From assembly GCA_028554755.1 (NCBI GenBank), contig JAPTOF010000012.1, positions 1,010,501 through 1,074,500 of the forward strand: 64,000 nucleotides of DNA, written 5' to 3'. Numbering within the stretch: the stretch's first letter is position 1; the number at the start of each line of letters is the position of its first letter. This DNA is from Cordia subcordata. Its lineage: Eukaryota; Streptophyta; Magnoliopsida; Boraginales; Cordiaceae. The position numbers were made by a program, and so were the translations under genes. The notes below the pieces were generated by a model. It saw nothing but the letters and a program-made list of their open reading frames with translations, searched no databases and was not told the origin of the DNA. Below are positions 12,285 to 23,762 of this stretch, piece after piece.

Positions 12285-12560
12285 GGCAGGTTTAGATTTT
12301 TTTTTTAAGAAAAAAATGATTTTTTTTATTTGAATAAGTACATTCAAAGAAAAGGCGGGTGTCCTCTAAGTTTACCACCCTATTTACTAATGGACTATTT
12401 AACCATAGATGAACTTTTTGCAATAATCATTTAGTTTAGTTTTCAAAAAAGTTAATTCTTCAAAAAACAGAATTTTTAGTTTCTCAAAAAATATTTTTTT
12501 TTCAAAGTTATCGAAAGAAGCTTTTTTCTAGAAAAAGCTAATTCAAATGAACCCGTAGTC
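12285..12560. mobile_element. MITE-like AT-rich element (relic)
   Basis: Runs from GGTTTAGATTTTTTTTTTAAG to AATTCAAATGAACCCG and contains the GAAGCTTTTTTCTAGAAAAAGC hairpin typical of the GTTTGGATTGGCTTTT group in this window. Ends are decayed. Confidence 0.35.
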
Positions 12561-13453
12561 AATCCAATTGAAGACAAGTAAAAGTCGAACCTAATTGAGG
12601 GCAATAATGCTAACCTTCTATAATAAGACTTTTTAGTTTGTAGTTATTTGTTAATCACAATCGTTCAGTTGGGTGTGCCTTGTGAGAGTGAGAGTTTGCT
12701 TTGCATTCTTTTATCCGTTCAAGAAGATATAATATTCATATTCATGCACAAGAACTTCTATATTTTTGCTAGAAAGAAAAAAGGGAGGTTATTCTTATAG
12801 TTTTTGTTAGTACAAAAAAACTGCAATTATTATATATTATTAAGTAATAATGTATTACTCAAAGGAGAATACGCAGAGAGGATTGAACCACATAATCTAT
12901 ATATATATTGCTTGTCGTTGTTCTAGCTTTCCATCAAGCATAAAAAATGATTCAATCAACTTTGAAGATGCATTTTTTTTTCCGCAATGACCAATTTTCT
13001 TTTCTCTTTTTGAGAAAAAATAAATAGATCGAATTTCTCTTTAAAATTTACAAATATAACGAGAGTTTCATGCATCTGACACCCTTCAAAATGACATGAT
13101 GTTAAATAGATAGTGGATAGATCCAGTTCACCAATTTAGATATGAGTTGTGACTTATATCTCACCATCCGTCATTCATCAAAGCATTGCATGGAATAGCG
13201 CTACACCTAAGAGGCACACTTGACAATTTCGCATTGTGTGAGCGTTCTGGTACGTGCTAGTACTCTGTTGTTTGATAATGCATGGAATACACACTAGCTA
13301 CTAAAATCATCAAAACGATCGAGTATATCATGAAATATATGAATGATCAAAAGTTTCCCCAAGTTTCATGCACCTCATGAAAATCTGGAACCGTCTAGTC
13401 AATTTATACATCAATTATTGATCCGAGCTGAATGATGATCAAGATTGAAAAGT

Positions 13454-13455
<2 letters not shown>

Positions 13456-13495
<40 letters not shown>
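13456..13495. repeat. (TA)20 microsatellite
   Basis: Uninterrupted TA dinucleotide repeat of about 40 bases. Confidence 0.95.
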
Positions 13496-13497
<2 letters not shown>

Positions 13498-14196
13498 CCA
13501 CAACCCTTGTCAAAACATGAAGCCAAAAGGGCCAAAAAAGTGAAAATTCTGGTTCAAAATGCTTCTTGTTTTTCTGCACATTCGTTTTGTTTCGATCGAG
13601 CATACAGTATTTTGTTGGGACATTGAGAGGTTCATCCTCTTTGGATTGCTAGATATTTTCCCCATCTCTTTCTCTTAAAGATTTGTTCATCAATCATCAC
13701 TAGTACTGTTACCTTTTTAATTAAGTTCTTTGACTTGTTTGTTTGATATTGTTCGTTTGATATCGAGTCGGCAAAGAATAATGCCCCACGAAAATAATGG
13801 AGCTTTAGGTCTATAATTGGTTGATAGAATGATCTTGCATTTGCCTTGATTAAGTTTACTTTGTTAGCTTATATGCGAGAACCCTTAATATAAGATGATT
13901 CTAATCCAATATCAATGCATTGTTAAACATGATCGAAGCCGTAGCAAATTGCCCATACATTGCCTTAGTTCCCAAAATTAGGATGGAACGCTAACCAGCT
14001 TATTCTCTAGGGTTGCCACTTGCCAAGCAAATTAAACCATAATAACCGTTTTAGAGCATAATAACGAAGATATTTATATCAACAAATGAAAGACACTACA
14101 ACTCTGTGGCTCCAGACTTCTTCGATAGGTGCTTGACTATAAACAAATCCTAATACGTACGTAACACATACTAGTTGAGATTGTCTAGAACTTTCG

Positions 14197-14232
<36 letters not shown>

Positions 14233-16514
14233 ATCGAGATTATCTAGAACTTTGTTATATATATATATACCATTTTAATACGAATGTAACCACAATTTGT
14301 TAATTGAGTTTCAGTCATATCATGTGTTCATTAATCTCACTAATTAAGCCGGTGTCAGAATATAAGTCATTAAGGGGTTGAACATGTAATCAAAGATTGG
14401 TAATTTAACCATCATTTTGTTATCAACATTTTTATTTTTGTTTTTGTTTCTTTAACTAAATTTTTGGGCCCCACCAACTTGATGATTAGGTCATTCTGGA
14501 TCTTGCACATCAATTCCCTTGTATGCTACATCAGGGTGTTGAATCAATAATAATAATAATAATATAGGTTTCCATTGATTACCATAATGACTACACTTGG
14601 AAGAAAAGGTCCCATTTGGATTAGAACCTTGTCTATTAAGTTATGAACATCCAAACTACAGGAGGTGTTTGAAAATTATAGCCACATGTATGTAAAGTCT
14701 TAAGATTTTATAGGTATATTTTGGGGACACCTGTATTATATTCTATCAGTCTCTTTCACGTCAAAGAGAAACCTGTCATGTCTGTTTCTGCAACAACCCT
14801 CTGTTCAAGTATCTAACTATTCTGGTTTTGTCTTCTTTTGCATGCGTATACAGATTTTTATGGAACTTAATTAAGGTTTCGTCTTCATAGTCTGCCTAAC
14901 ACATGGCTGGCTTAGGACCCAATTAATCAGAAAAACTCTGCAACTCAGACATTCATTTGTGATTTATATTTTTTCGTGATATTATATTGTCAAGAGAAAA
15001 TTTAATCTAAGTGATTAATCGTTTAAGTATGACGTAACATACTTTTTTACATCTCTTTCAAAACTTCGAAATGATTTTTAATAACTTAGTTATTGGTTTA
15101 AATAGACGTTTTAAACCACTTTTTTTTTATTATTTATTTATAAAGAGGATCAATAATAATTTTTCAATATCCTTATTGATCACTTGACTCAATACTCAAA
15201 TTTTAAATGATGAAGGGTGTGTTGTGTAAGTAACTTAAGGGTGGGTGGATCCCTTAGGTTGAAGGCTAGTCTAAAAGTCAAGTAGCACAGATCATGGTGA
15301 ACCAGACAATCATGGTTAAGACCGCAATTAAATATAAATTTTGGGAGCAAAATTTCTGAGGAGCATCAGTATGTTAAAATAGCAAAAATCAAGGATATGC
15401 CCACTCTTAAAGGACCAAGAATGCAGCCCAAGGGGATTATCTATGACCATGTACCCTACACTTAACAACTAGAGAATCACTCTTGTATCACTGCTCCCCT
15501 TTTCAAACAAAGGGATCTTGAATCGACACACCCAGGAGGGTTTAGGATCATAATTATAGATATAGGATGCTACAATTGATTACGCCATCTTGTCGTTTCA
15601 AATCTCTTTATTAGACTAGATGCATAATATTTTTTGTAAACAATATAATATGATTTGTGGTCATTGGCTCACTGCTATCTATTATTGCCCACACAAGTTC
15701 AAATTATATGAAGCCAAGTAATGGACTCGAAATATTGCTAATCTAATAGCATTGCCAGGTCTACTTCAATTATTTGAGGAGTTGACCTGATGGATTTGTT
15801 GTCATGCAGTTAGTAGAATTATCTTCTTATGGTTCATACAAACATGTATGTCATATCTATAGCTCCACATGTATTTTACGTTTCCGTGATATATGGAACG
15901 TATTAAATTAACTTGGAACTGAACGAGATAGACGCAGGATGATAGGTTTGCATCTGTTACTTTCAAGCACGCATTCATGCGTAATAATATAACAATCGAA
16001 TTTGAATTCATTTATAACATTACCTATTTATAATATTAGGAAGGATTTTCAAATCTTACTGTGGCTAGCGTGCTTGCCTAACTGAAAGAGGGTGTGGTTC
16101 AGTGGTGATGTTTTCCACTCACGAGTTACTGAGTCTTGATAAAACAAAAACAAAAAAAAGCATGTTCGAGTAATTAGCATATTTAATTCTACACAAAATG
16201 GGGGGTCTATCAATTTAAATAAGATCCTACAACTGTTAAAACTAAATTATTTCATAATTATAATTATATAGTTATTTTATAATCATAAATAGATTTCACT
16301 CGTAACAATCTTTTTACTCTTTCTCCCTATCCCAACCCAACTCTACATCCTCTATTAGATTTGGTCCGAGAACCTCATTTTGAGAGAGATAATCTTAACT
16401 GTTTTAACTATTTTTTAATTCATCTTGCTCTTAACAATGGATCAACTAATAGATCGAAATGAAAAATGAAAAAGATAATTGTAGAAAGCAATGAACATCA
16501 AAGCTTGGAAAGCA

Positions 16515-16517
16515 GCT

Positions 16518-16560
<43 letters not shown>
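16515..16560. repeat. (TA)n microsatellite
   Basis: Near-perfect TA repeat of about 45 bases. Confidence 0.95.
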
Positions 16561-16562
<2 letters not shown>

Positions 16563-16859
16563 TTAGCATGCCTAAATTTGGTTGAGGTTTCCAAGCCAAA
16601 ACCTTTTTGCGGGGGAGATTCCCAACTAGCTAGAAATAATTGCACACCTTTCAAGCCGCCCCGTTAATTAACAAAAGGAAGCCGTATACTCGACCATGTC
16701 TCGCACTTCTTGCTTGTCTCATCCCACACAAAGCATAAAAAGTCAAGGTTACTGTCAAAACTTTTCCAAGTGTCAAAGATGAAAGGTATTTTGTAGCGCC
16801 TAAACTATCTTTTTTATTTTTTTTCCTTGCGTCAAGGTCGACCAAGTTCATTGATAATG

Positions 16860-17330
16860 TGAGGTTAATAAAGATACTATTCATTTTCATGCAAGCTTTT
16901 GTGACCGAGGACTCGAATACTGCTACTTTGAAGGAGCAAGGCTTTGCCACATCTCTCTTCTCAACTTTTATGGGAATTAAAGATTCAGGAAATATCAAGA
17001 GGGGTCCCATAATTTCGCAAGTCGGGACTGATTTGCAAATTTTGATAAATCAAATTAAGGGTAGCACACATCAAACCGGATCTATTTTGCTGTTTGTTGA
17101 GAAATGTAAGAAGATGTTGAGTTGTTCAGCATTCTGACCATTACACTTCTATAGAAAAACCAATAAATGCACTAATTGACTAGCAAAGTTTAGAATAATA
17201 CTTTCTTTAGGAAAGCATGTTTTACAAAAACCTCCAGATGCAATTCGAGAGTTTTTAGGAGATAATGCATGTGGGCTCTCTTCCCAAGAATGATTAATAT
17301 TTAATATCAGCATTGCCTCTTTGTGTAAAA
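16860..17330 (+). pseudogene. RNase H (RVT_3-type) relic of a retroelement, copy 1
   Basis: The plus-strand frame ending at 17137 continues past its stop into sequence typical of the C-terminal half of plant reverse-transcriptase-like RNase H domains. In order: a segment like NTATLKEQGFATSL (family NTxAELxALxxGLxLA), TDLQILINQIKG (family acidic DSxxxVxLI), EKCKKMLSCSAF, stop, LHFYRKTNKC (family HIYREANKCADFLAK), stop, LAKFRIILSL, then LQKPPDAIREFLGDNACG (family PPxxxxxLLxxDxxG). At least three stops interrupt it. These domains come from non-LTR retrotransposons and their domesticated relatives. The identification rests on motif order only. Confidence 0.55.
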
Positions 17331-17484
17331 AAAATGAATTAGGAAATAATGGATCCCTTTCGAGGCTTGAGGCCATTAAGAGGGGGTGTCTAGTCTTGAG
17401 ATTAAGTCTAACTCGTAAGTACTCGCTCATTGATTCAAGGGGACGGATCAGAAATGGAGATCTCCTTTATCGTATATTGAGGAA

Positions 17485-17690
17485 AGCAAGAGGATGATGA
17501 GTGGACAGGACTTTAAACTTACACACTTCTATCGGAAAGTCAACAAATGCGCTAATTGAATTACTAATTTTGGACTCTCCCTCATACTCAAGATCCATAT
17601 ACTTGAAGATCTTTCTAATGCAATTAAAGTGTTTTTGAACAATGGCGTTTGAGGATTTTTATCCCTTAGAAGGATTTCCATCTAAAATAG
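17485..17690 (+). pseudogene. RNase H (RVT_3-type) relic, copy 2 (tandem)
   Basis: About 380 bases after the first copy the same motifs recur in one frame: ESKRMMSGQDFKLTHFYRK, then VNKCAN, stop, ITNFGLSLILKIHILEDLSN, AIKVFLNNGV. It is as diverged from copy 1 as two old paralogues, not a recent duplicate. The reading FYRKVNKCAN is closer to the family consensus YREANKCAD than copy 1 is. Confidence 0.5.
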
Positions 17691-17699
17691 TATAATCTC

Positions 17700-17935
17700 T
17701 TAAAAATAAGAAAATAACGAAATAGAGGTGTCCAAGAAGATCGGTTTTATACTAAGAGAAGTCTTAGGATAGAGTCTTGATATATATATATATATATAAA
17801 AGTTTCGAAGGCTACTTAAAAGAATTCTTAATGAATTTCGTAAAAAACACTATACTACTAAATAGAATTATATCTTGTAGTTAATTAGTTGAAAGTAGTT
17901 TTCAATCTAACAATTAATACAATTAATTTATCTGA
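17700..17935. other. Intergenic, no gene
   Basis: AT-rich with a short TA run near 17781. Nothing recognised. Confidence 0.6.
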
Positions 17936-17938
17936 ACT

Positions 17939-18170
17939 AAGGGCTCATTTGGATTGGCTTTTTTCAAAAATGCTTTTTTTAGCAGCTTTTGAAAAATAAT
18001 TTTTTTAGAGAAGTTGAAAATCCTGGCTTCTAAAAAACTGTATTTGAACTTTTTTCAGAGTTTCAGTTTTTTTGGAAACTAAATCAAATAGTTATTATAA
18101 ATTTAATGTAACTTTTTTAAGAAAAAAATATTTTTTTCTAAAAAAAAAAATTAATCTAAACAGGTCCTAA
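17939..18170. mobile_element. MITE with GGGCTCATTTGGATTGGC termini
   Basis: Starts GGGCTCATTTGGATTGGC and ends ATCTAAACAGGTCC; the interior is TTTTTTAGCAGCTTTTGAAAAA, mirrored by AAGAAAAAAATATTTTTTTCT. Non-coding, about 230 bases, same family as the elements near 7451, 24280, 27840 and 36290. Confidence 0.6.
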
Positions 18171-19804
18171 TACTGATTTGGATAATCACGGCCGATAAGT
18201 GAATCCATTACAAATTCAAATTGACAGGTGGTGACATGGGGGTTCGATTGTCATCTGTCCATCATGGGATGATGAGTCAGCAGGTAGTTTTAATTGTTTG
18301 ATTCTTCTGAGGAGGCATGAAATTGAGTACGTGAAGGCATGAAACGAAACATTCTTGACTTATTCTTATTCACAGTATCGTAGTATATATGCATGCTGGT
18401 TGATTTACTGGATAAGATTTTTGTTTGTAACGTGGCCAGTGACTTTGAGTAGCACGAGAGAGCGTTTGATTTTACCTCAAGATGAGTTTCATCCACACAA
18501 GACTTGACTATTGAGATTTGAGTGGCCCATCTTCTAACGATCGAGTGGCTCTTCGCGGGCACTTCATTCATCATGGTGGGACTTATGCATTAATGAAGAT
18601 GCATGTACGGCTAATCATGATGGCCGTTCATTTCTTATGCCCACATTTTTACAATCCCGATGTTAAAATATATGTGTATCACATGAAAAATTTTCAAAAT
18701 TCAAGACCACGGATAAATTTTTGGGCTATTATTTATATTGATCAAATAATTTTTATAATAAAATTTCAGTGATTTTTAACTATATAATATTAAAGTGGGG
18801 CTTTTGGTCCTATCTTTCGCGCATCTATCCATGTGTGACCCCGTTTAAGCTCGTTTATCATGTACATTCATTCATGTGGTGGCCTATTGCACCATCTATT
18901 TTGAGCGTGGTCGCCTATTTTTGTAAGTAGTCCAACAAAGTTGTATTTCAAAGGCATTATTTGTGTCACACGGCCATCCAAATTCAATATATCTGTTAAA
19001 GTAGTATAGGCAATATTCTAAGTTATACGTAGGAGGTGAGTGTATGGAAAATTATCAAAATTCTAGTTGATTAGTTTTTACAATAAAATTTCAGTGGTTT
19101 TTAATACTTAGTCCAAATCATTTTTCTTAGGGATTTGAAACTTTCTAATAGAGTTACACTTTTGTAGTCTACACTAGTTAAATCTTGAGAACATGATTTT
19201 AATTTGCACGACAGAAATATAATATGAAGATTTATTAGAAAGTATACATAGTATGAAGATTTATTAGAACCCAAGATGTTAACAAGTTTCCTATCATGCA
19301 AGTGCCCGTCACCATTCAGTGGTTACCTCTTGGAGTTATCCGAGTTTAATCATTTCTCTTTCTGGACACTTCTTCTTGCGCATACCAACTACTAACTTAA
19401 TTTATCTATTATTACTAGTTGATGAGATCATTTGGTTGACTGCAACATGAGGAATTTTTTTTATTAGTAATAGATTACGTCAAGAAGTACGCACGTGTGC
19501 CAATTTGTTTGTGGCACCCTGCTTTTGTTGGAGACTATATATAGACATCTTAAACTAATGAATTCTATCTCTTTGCAGCACTGGATATATATGAAATGCA
19601 CGCTATATATATTAAATAACTTGTAAGATTTATGTTTAATTTACTGTATTGTCTTTAGAGTTTAAATATTTTGGACTAGTTCTTTAGACGCGCTTGTGAT
19701 GATATATGAGTAATTTAAAATGAGTCATTATAGAAATAAGTTATAATAAGTAGCTTTAAGATAGAAAAGAAAATGATATGTTATATATACATATATATAT
19801 ATAT

Positions 19805-19835
<31 letters not shown>

Positions 19836-20006
19836 CACGAACATTAATGTACAGATCAGCTTGTGGTAAACTAGGGAAATTAAACTAAAAGATGAAAAGA
19901 GAAAACAAAGGGGGAAAGAAAAAGTAAAATGGAAGCAGATGCTAGCTAAGTTGGAAAAGGCTGCGTTTTTACTACATTCATAATAAAGTTGACAAGATCA
20001 TCATAA
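18171..20006. other. Intergenic, no gene
   Basis: Frames of up to 94 codons exist on both strands around 18290-18770 but overlap each other and match nothing recognisable. A TA microsatellite lies at 19790-19836. A 27-base phrase, ATTTTTA(C/T)AATAAAATTTCAGT, occurs twice (near 18748 and 19075), a small direct repeat. Confidence 0.5.
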
Positions 20007-20846
20007 TCACTTAACCATGACAAGTTGTTGTTGTTGAGCTTCAACCCTGAGGTCTTCCTTCATCCTTCTTATGAAATCCTCAAATTTCTTGTTCAATTCT
20101 TCTGTGCTCAACAACTCAAATTTCTTTTCTGCTTTTTCTCCTTCAGAAACAAATAGTTCATCCTCAAAGTTGTTCTGATCATTTTCCTCTTCATCATCTT
20201 CTGTCATGCATAAGCCATTCTCAAAGTGCTTTTCACTATGACCACCATCTCCAAGAATATAAGTGACAGTTTCTTCTTCATTTCCTTCCTCATTGCCTTC
20301 TTCATCTTCCTCCTTCAATAATTCAGTTCTTGGCTCTATTTCATCATCTTCAACATTGAAGCTTTCCTTCTCCATCTTCTCTTCCTTGAAGACTTTGATC
20401 TCTACTCCTCCATTTTCATGGTTTTTTGCATCCTGTTGAGGCTTAGTGTTTTCCAGCATATGGTCTCCTTTCTCCCAGATCAAATCTTCGATTTTCGATG
20501 GTGTTCGCAGATCATCATCAATCTTTCTGCCCAATAGGTCACTAAGATCAGGCCCTGATGAGGGAGACAGCACCAAGCTAGATGTTTTTGCAATGAAAAC
20601 TAAGATGCCATTGCAGATGAGAAATATATAGCTTTTATCAGAGGCATGGCTCAAGAGTTGCCAAGGGAATGCAATAACATAGAATTTAAAGTAACGCATG
20701 AAGAAAGAGCAGCATGATGAGTAAGAAACAATCAAGGAAAATACAGAAACTGAAAGCACAAGTTTAGTGATGATCTTCTTTAAGGGCACTTGAGATGTAG
20801 TGATGAATTGATGATCACTCAAATTGTTATGGTTTTGTTGCTCCAT
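20007..20846 (-). CDS. DUF4408/DUF761-like acidic membrane protein
   Basis: Single-exon plant protein of about 279 aa. The N-terminus has two hydrophobic segments (about residues 24-47, LVLSVSVFSLIVSYSSCCSF, and 68-90, SYIFLICNGILVFIAKTS), as in DUF4408 proteins. The middle is strongly acidic, with repeated EEDEEGNEEGNEEE and DDEEENDQNN. The last 35 residues, ELNKKFEDFIRRMKEDLR followed by Glu/Ala/Gln-rich VEAQQQQLVMVK, are the DUF761 signature seen in cotton-fibre-expressed-type proteins. Molecular function is not established for the family. Start: an upstream in-frame ATG at 20858 would add four residues (MLIK); the second ATG (MEQQNHNN) fits the family better. No breaks seen. Confidence 0.75.
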   Translation of the reverse strand: MEQQNHNNLSDHQFITTSQVPLKKIITKLVLSVSVFSLIVSYSSCCSFFMRYFKFYVIAFPWQLLSHASDKSYIFLICNGILVFIAKTSSLVLSPSSGPDLSDLLGRKIDDDLRTPSKIEDLIWEKGDHMLENTKPQQDAKNHENGGVEIKVFKEEKMEKESFNVEDDEIEPRTELLKEEDEEGNEEGNEEETVTYILGDGGHSEKHFENGLCMTEDDEEENDQNNFEDELFVSEGEKAEKKFELLSTEELNKKFEDFIRRMKEDLRVEAQQQQLVMVK

Positions 20847-21044
20847 TTTAATTAACATAATATATCTCTTGAATCTACCTTCTTTTTCTTTTTTCTTTTT
20901 TTTTTTTTATTTGGTAGAAGAAGGAAGGTGAAGGTGTTTCAAGAGGAGTAGTACTTATAAGTTAAGCTTCAAGAATTCTAAGTTTTGAAAGTGGTGTTAG
21001 GGGGTTTGATGAGAGTTTGCGCCAAAGATTTCATGGGGGAATGG

Positions 21045-21054
21045 CTTTTTATAG
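21045..21054 (-). promoter_or_regulatory. Probable TATA box of the DUF761-like gene
   Basis: The minus strand reads ACCTATAAAAAGCC here, a near-consensus plant TATA box about 200 bases upstream of the start codon. Confidence 0.5.
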
Positions 21055-22084
21055 GTGTTGAAATGTGTATCTTTGAAGAGGGTGTGTAGTTTGTTTTGAC
21101 AAAATTAGCCCTTGTTTTGTCATATATGTTCGCTTTTTAAATTATTGCTTCTACTTATGGGAGCCAAGGTTGAAGTTGCATGAGGTCTTAAGGTTGCCAT
21201 GTAGATGGGGCATTCATCTTCTTAGAATTATTGAGGTCTCCACTTGTCCACACCAAACACAATAAACTAGACTTTATCGATTTAGGTCTAATATCAAAAT
21301 TATAAATTACATAACAAAGAGGCACATCTCGAAACACACTGCCTTTTAATAAAGACTAAGTAATATTTGTAATTAGAAAATACGACCGTATTTAAATTAT
21401 TTGATCACAATGAGCTGCTAACGCAATAAAACTCCACCCGGGGTCTGAGGACCTCCATAAATGATTGTGTCTCGTAATGTATATGGACGTGCATAAAGAA
21501 GGGATCGGACGACTCTTTCCTCCTTTAAACAAATTGTGGTTGATTAATAGCTTTGGGGACTTGAAATCAAAAATTGGAAGAGAAAGAGAAATGTTAAAAC
21601 AAGAGATGAAACAAAGTTTATGTCCATATAGTTTTGGAATGATTGGGTAGATCAAAAGTAATAAGAAATACAATATTTTTTGTTTACTAAAAGCGCATAA
21701 ACCATTTCCTTCTTTGTCTGAAACGCCAAATTTACTTTGCAATTTTTTTATTAATTTGAAAAGAAAACATATGGTTGTTCAAATAAGTTATTTGCCATGA
21801 AGATTCTATACATAAAAGGTTGTAGTTCCAATTCAGACCAATTCCAAATGGACGTAAAAGTTGGGCCCAAACATCCCAAATTACGCCTTCTTCAGGCCTA
21901 AAATAGTTGGGCTAGCTCAATGACCCAAGTTTCGCCGAGACTGGGCTTTCTCCATTGCTTTCTCACTCCTCGGAGACCCAATTGTTGGTCCAAAACAAAC
22001 TTCTACATGAGGAATAAATTCGCCGACTGAAAGGTTTCTAGTCAATTTCCACCGATAATCTAAATTGTCTTACTTTGCTAAGTG

Positions 22085-22420
22085 AGGTTAACGAAACCTT
22101 TGTTATTTCATTACCTTGTGGTGCTTACACTTACATTGAGGAGTAAAACGTAGGAGTTTTTGAAACAATTGGTTCTTAAAATATGCGATCTCTACTTATT
22201 CAACCTTACAAAGTTCTATTCCAAGTCAAGCTCAGATGAGTTAATTTCATTGGCTTTTATTTCAAACCTTGTGGTGCTAACACTTTTATTCAGCAGTAAA
22301 AAGTAAGAGTTGTTGGAACACTTGGTTTTTAAAATCTACAATTTCTATTTTTTCGACCTTATAAAATTAGATTCTGAGTCAAGTCTGGATGACTTAATTT
22401 TATTGGCTTTTGTCTTGTAT
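22085..22420. repeat. Diverged tandem repeat, unit about 180 bp
   Basis: The first unit runs through ACCTTGTGGTGCTTACACTT, GAGGAGTAAAACGTAGGAGT, TTGGTTCTTAAAAT, CAACCTTACAAAGTTCTATTCC and GATGAGTTAATTTCATTGGC; the second has the same phrases in the same order (CCTTGTGGTGCTAACACTT, CAGTAAAAAGTAAGAGTTG, TTGGTTTTTAAAAT, CGACCTTATAAAATTAGATTC, GATGACTTAATTTTATTGGC). Non-coding. Confidence 0.65.
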
Positions 22421-23311
22421 AAATGTGTTTGTTTATTTTGTTCATTTATTTTTCGTTCTAACACATTTATAATTTTAGAGATGACTAGCATGTCACGCTA
22501 CCGATCGACCTAGCTAGAGAGCTTTTCATTACATTACTAATTTTGTGCTTTAAGCCTATCGTTGAGTGAGGGAACCTTGTTCACATACACGTCCAATAGC
22601 ATTTTAGTTTTTCAACAAACCGCAAAGATGTCTACACGATTTGCCGTTGGATCTACTCCCATTTCTTTTGTTTTATCCATCGGATTGCGTGTGAGGCCGT
22701 TGTCTTAATTTATATTCATCGTCAAGGTGAAGCTAAGTGCCGTTACTGCTCCACTCGATGTGTCCCCAACCAATCATATTAAAACATTGCAAGAATGTCT
22801 TTGTAATGAGTGTAATATTATATTATTAAGATTAAATTAATATTAATATCAGATTTATTCTTAATTTTAATCATAAGTATAAAAATACATTACAAAATAG
22901 GAGTTTATGTACAATTGGAGACATTGAATTCTGACTCTTCGTACTTGTAAAGATTTTATTAGTGGAATGAAAATGATTGGTTAATGATCAGAAGAAATAC
23001 CATTTTCAGTCATTCTTTGTATTAAATTTGTCATTTTCAATCATTCTTTTTTTAAAAGCTAAGTTATATTTAATGTAAAAGCAATTAAAAAAATATTTTG
23101 GTATATATAAAATCATTTAATGGTATTTTTAACGAATGCTACATTGTACTTGTTAAGGTTAAATTGTATTGACATTCATATAAAAAAGTTTACCATTTTC
23201 AATCATTCTCATATGAAATTTATCCTTTTCTGTCATTCCTTCATTTAAAAATTAAATGATATTTAAATTAAACAAATTAAAAATAGTAAATTTTTATACA
23301 TATAAGGTCAT

Positions 23312-23465
23312 TTAGAGCTCGTTTGGCTAAACTTATTTTTAAGTGTTTATATGTAGCTTTTGCCTATAAGTAGGAAGTTACTTATAAGCTAGTTATAAAT
23401 AAATAGTATTTAGATGATATGTACTTATAAGCTATTTATAAACTTAACCAAAGAGCCCCTTAATA
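23312..23465. mobile_element. Short MITE, GAGCTCGTTTGGCTAA termini
   Basis: Begins AGAGCTCGTTTGGCTAAACTTA and ends TAAACTTAACCAAAGAGCCCC, inverted ends of about 18 bases around an AT-rich core with TATAAGC hairpins. Lies about 300 bases upstream of the ZIP gene. Confidence 0.5.
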
Positions 23466-23710
23466 ATTTAGTGGATATAAAATTACACTCGTTAAAAAAA
23501 AATCAAAATTCCAACTTTTCCATTATTAGCTTTTCTATTATTAATGACGAGTGTTCGTTTGGTTGTCCAAATGTACGTACTTGTTTGCTGTCGTACTAAG
23601 ATTCTTTCTATATTTGTCCTGAATCTTTTCCCGTAATACGTCAAAAATCCATGTTTGTTCTGTTTGTACTACACCATTTGATCTGACACAGATCGCACCA
23701 AAAACTTACT

Positions 23711-23717
23711 TATAAAG
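23711..23717 (+). promoter_or_regulatory. TATA box of the ZIP transporter gene
   Basis: ACTTATAAAGCAC is a near-consensus TATA box 48 bases before the start codon. Transcription would begin near 23740, giving a very short leader that still includes an upstream ATG at 23745. Confidence 0.6.
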
Positions 23718-23744
23718 CACTCAAAACACACCCAAAAAAAATAC

Positions 23745-23762
23745 ATGTCTTCGCCACAATGA
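23745..23762 (+). promoter_or_regulatory. Minimal upstream ORF overlapping the ZIP start codon
   Basis: ATG TCT TCG CCA CAA TGA encodes MSSPQ and stops at a TGA sharing bases with the main ATG (the ATGA overlap at 23759-23762). If transcription starts at or before 23744, ribosomes would meet this ATG first and could reinitiate at the main start. Confidence 0.45.

Larger units (their letters stand above)
12561..16850. other. Large intergenic region, no gene recognised
   Basis: AT-rich sequence with several pure TA microsatellites (13456-13495, 14198-14227, 16515-16558) and a TAA run near 14545. All reading frames are short; those at 13432 and 16442 run through the TA repeats as Tyr-Ile repeats and are artefacts. 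No RNA gene was seen. Confidence 0.6.
21055..23700. other. Intergenic, no gene recognised
   Basis: Between the divergent DUF761-like and ZIP genes. The overlapping frames at 21392-21742 (both strands) match nothing recognised. Near-duplicate phrases occur around 22080-22200 and 22260-22380 (CCTTGTGGTGCTTACACTTACATT... and CCTTGTGGTGCTAACACTTTTATT...), a diverged tandem repeat of about 180 bases. Confidence 0.5.

Noticed and set aside
13432..13626. Reading frame with Tyr-Ile repeats
   Set aside because: Translation of a TA microsatellite.
16651..17010. 119-codon minus-strand frame
   Set aside because: Antisense shadow of the RNase H relic; sequence unlike any known family.
18290..18772. Overlapping frames of 94 and 84 codons on opposite strands
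   Set aside because: No recognisable domain and no conserved-looking composition; neither can be supported.
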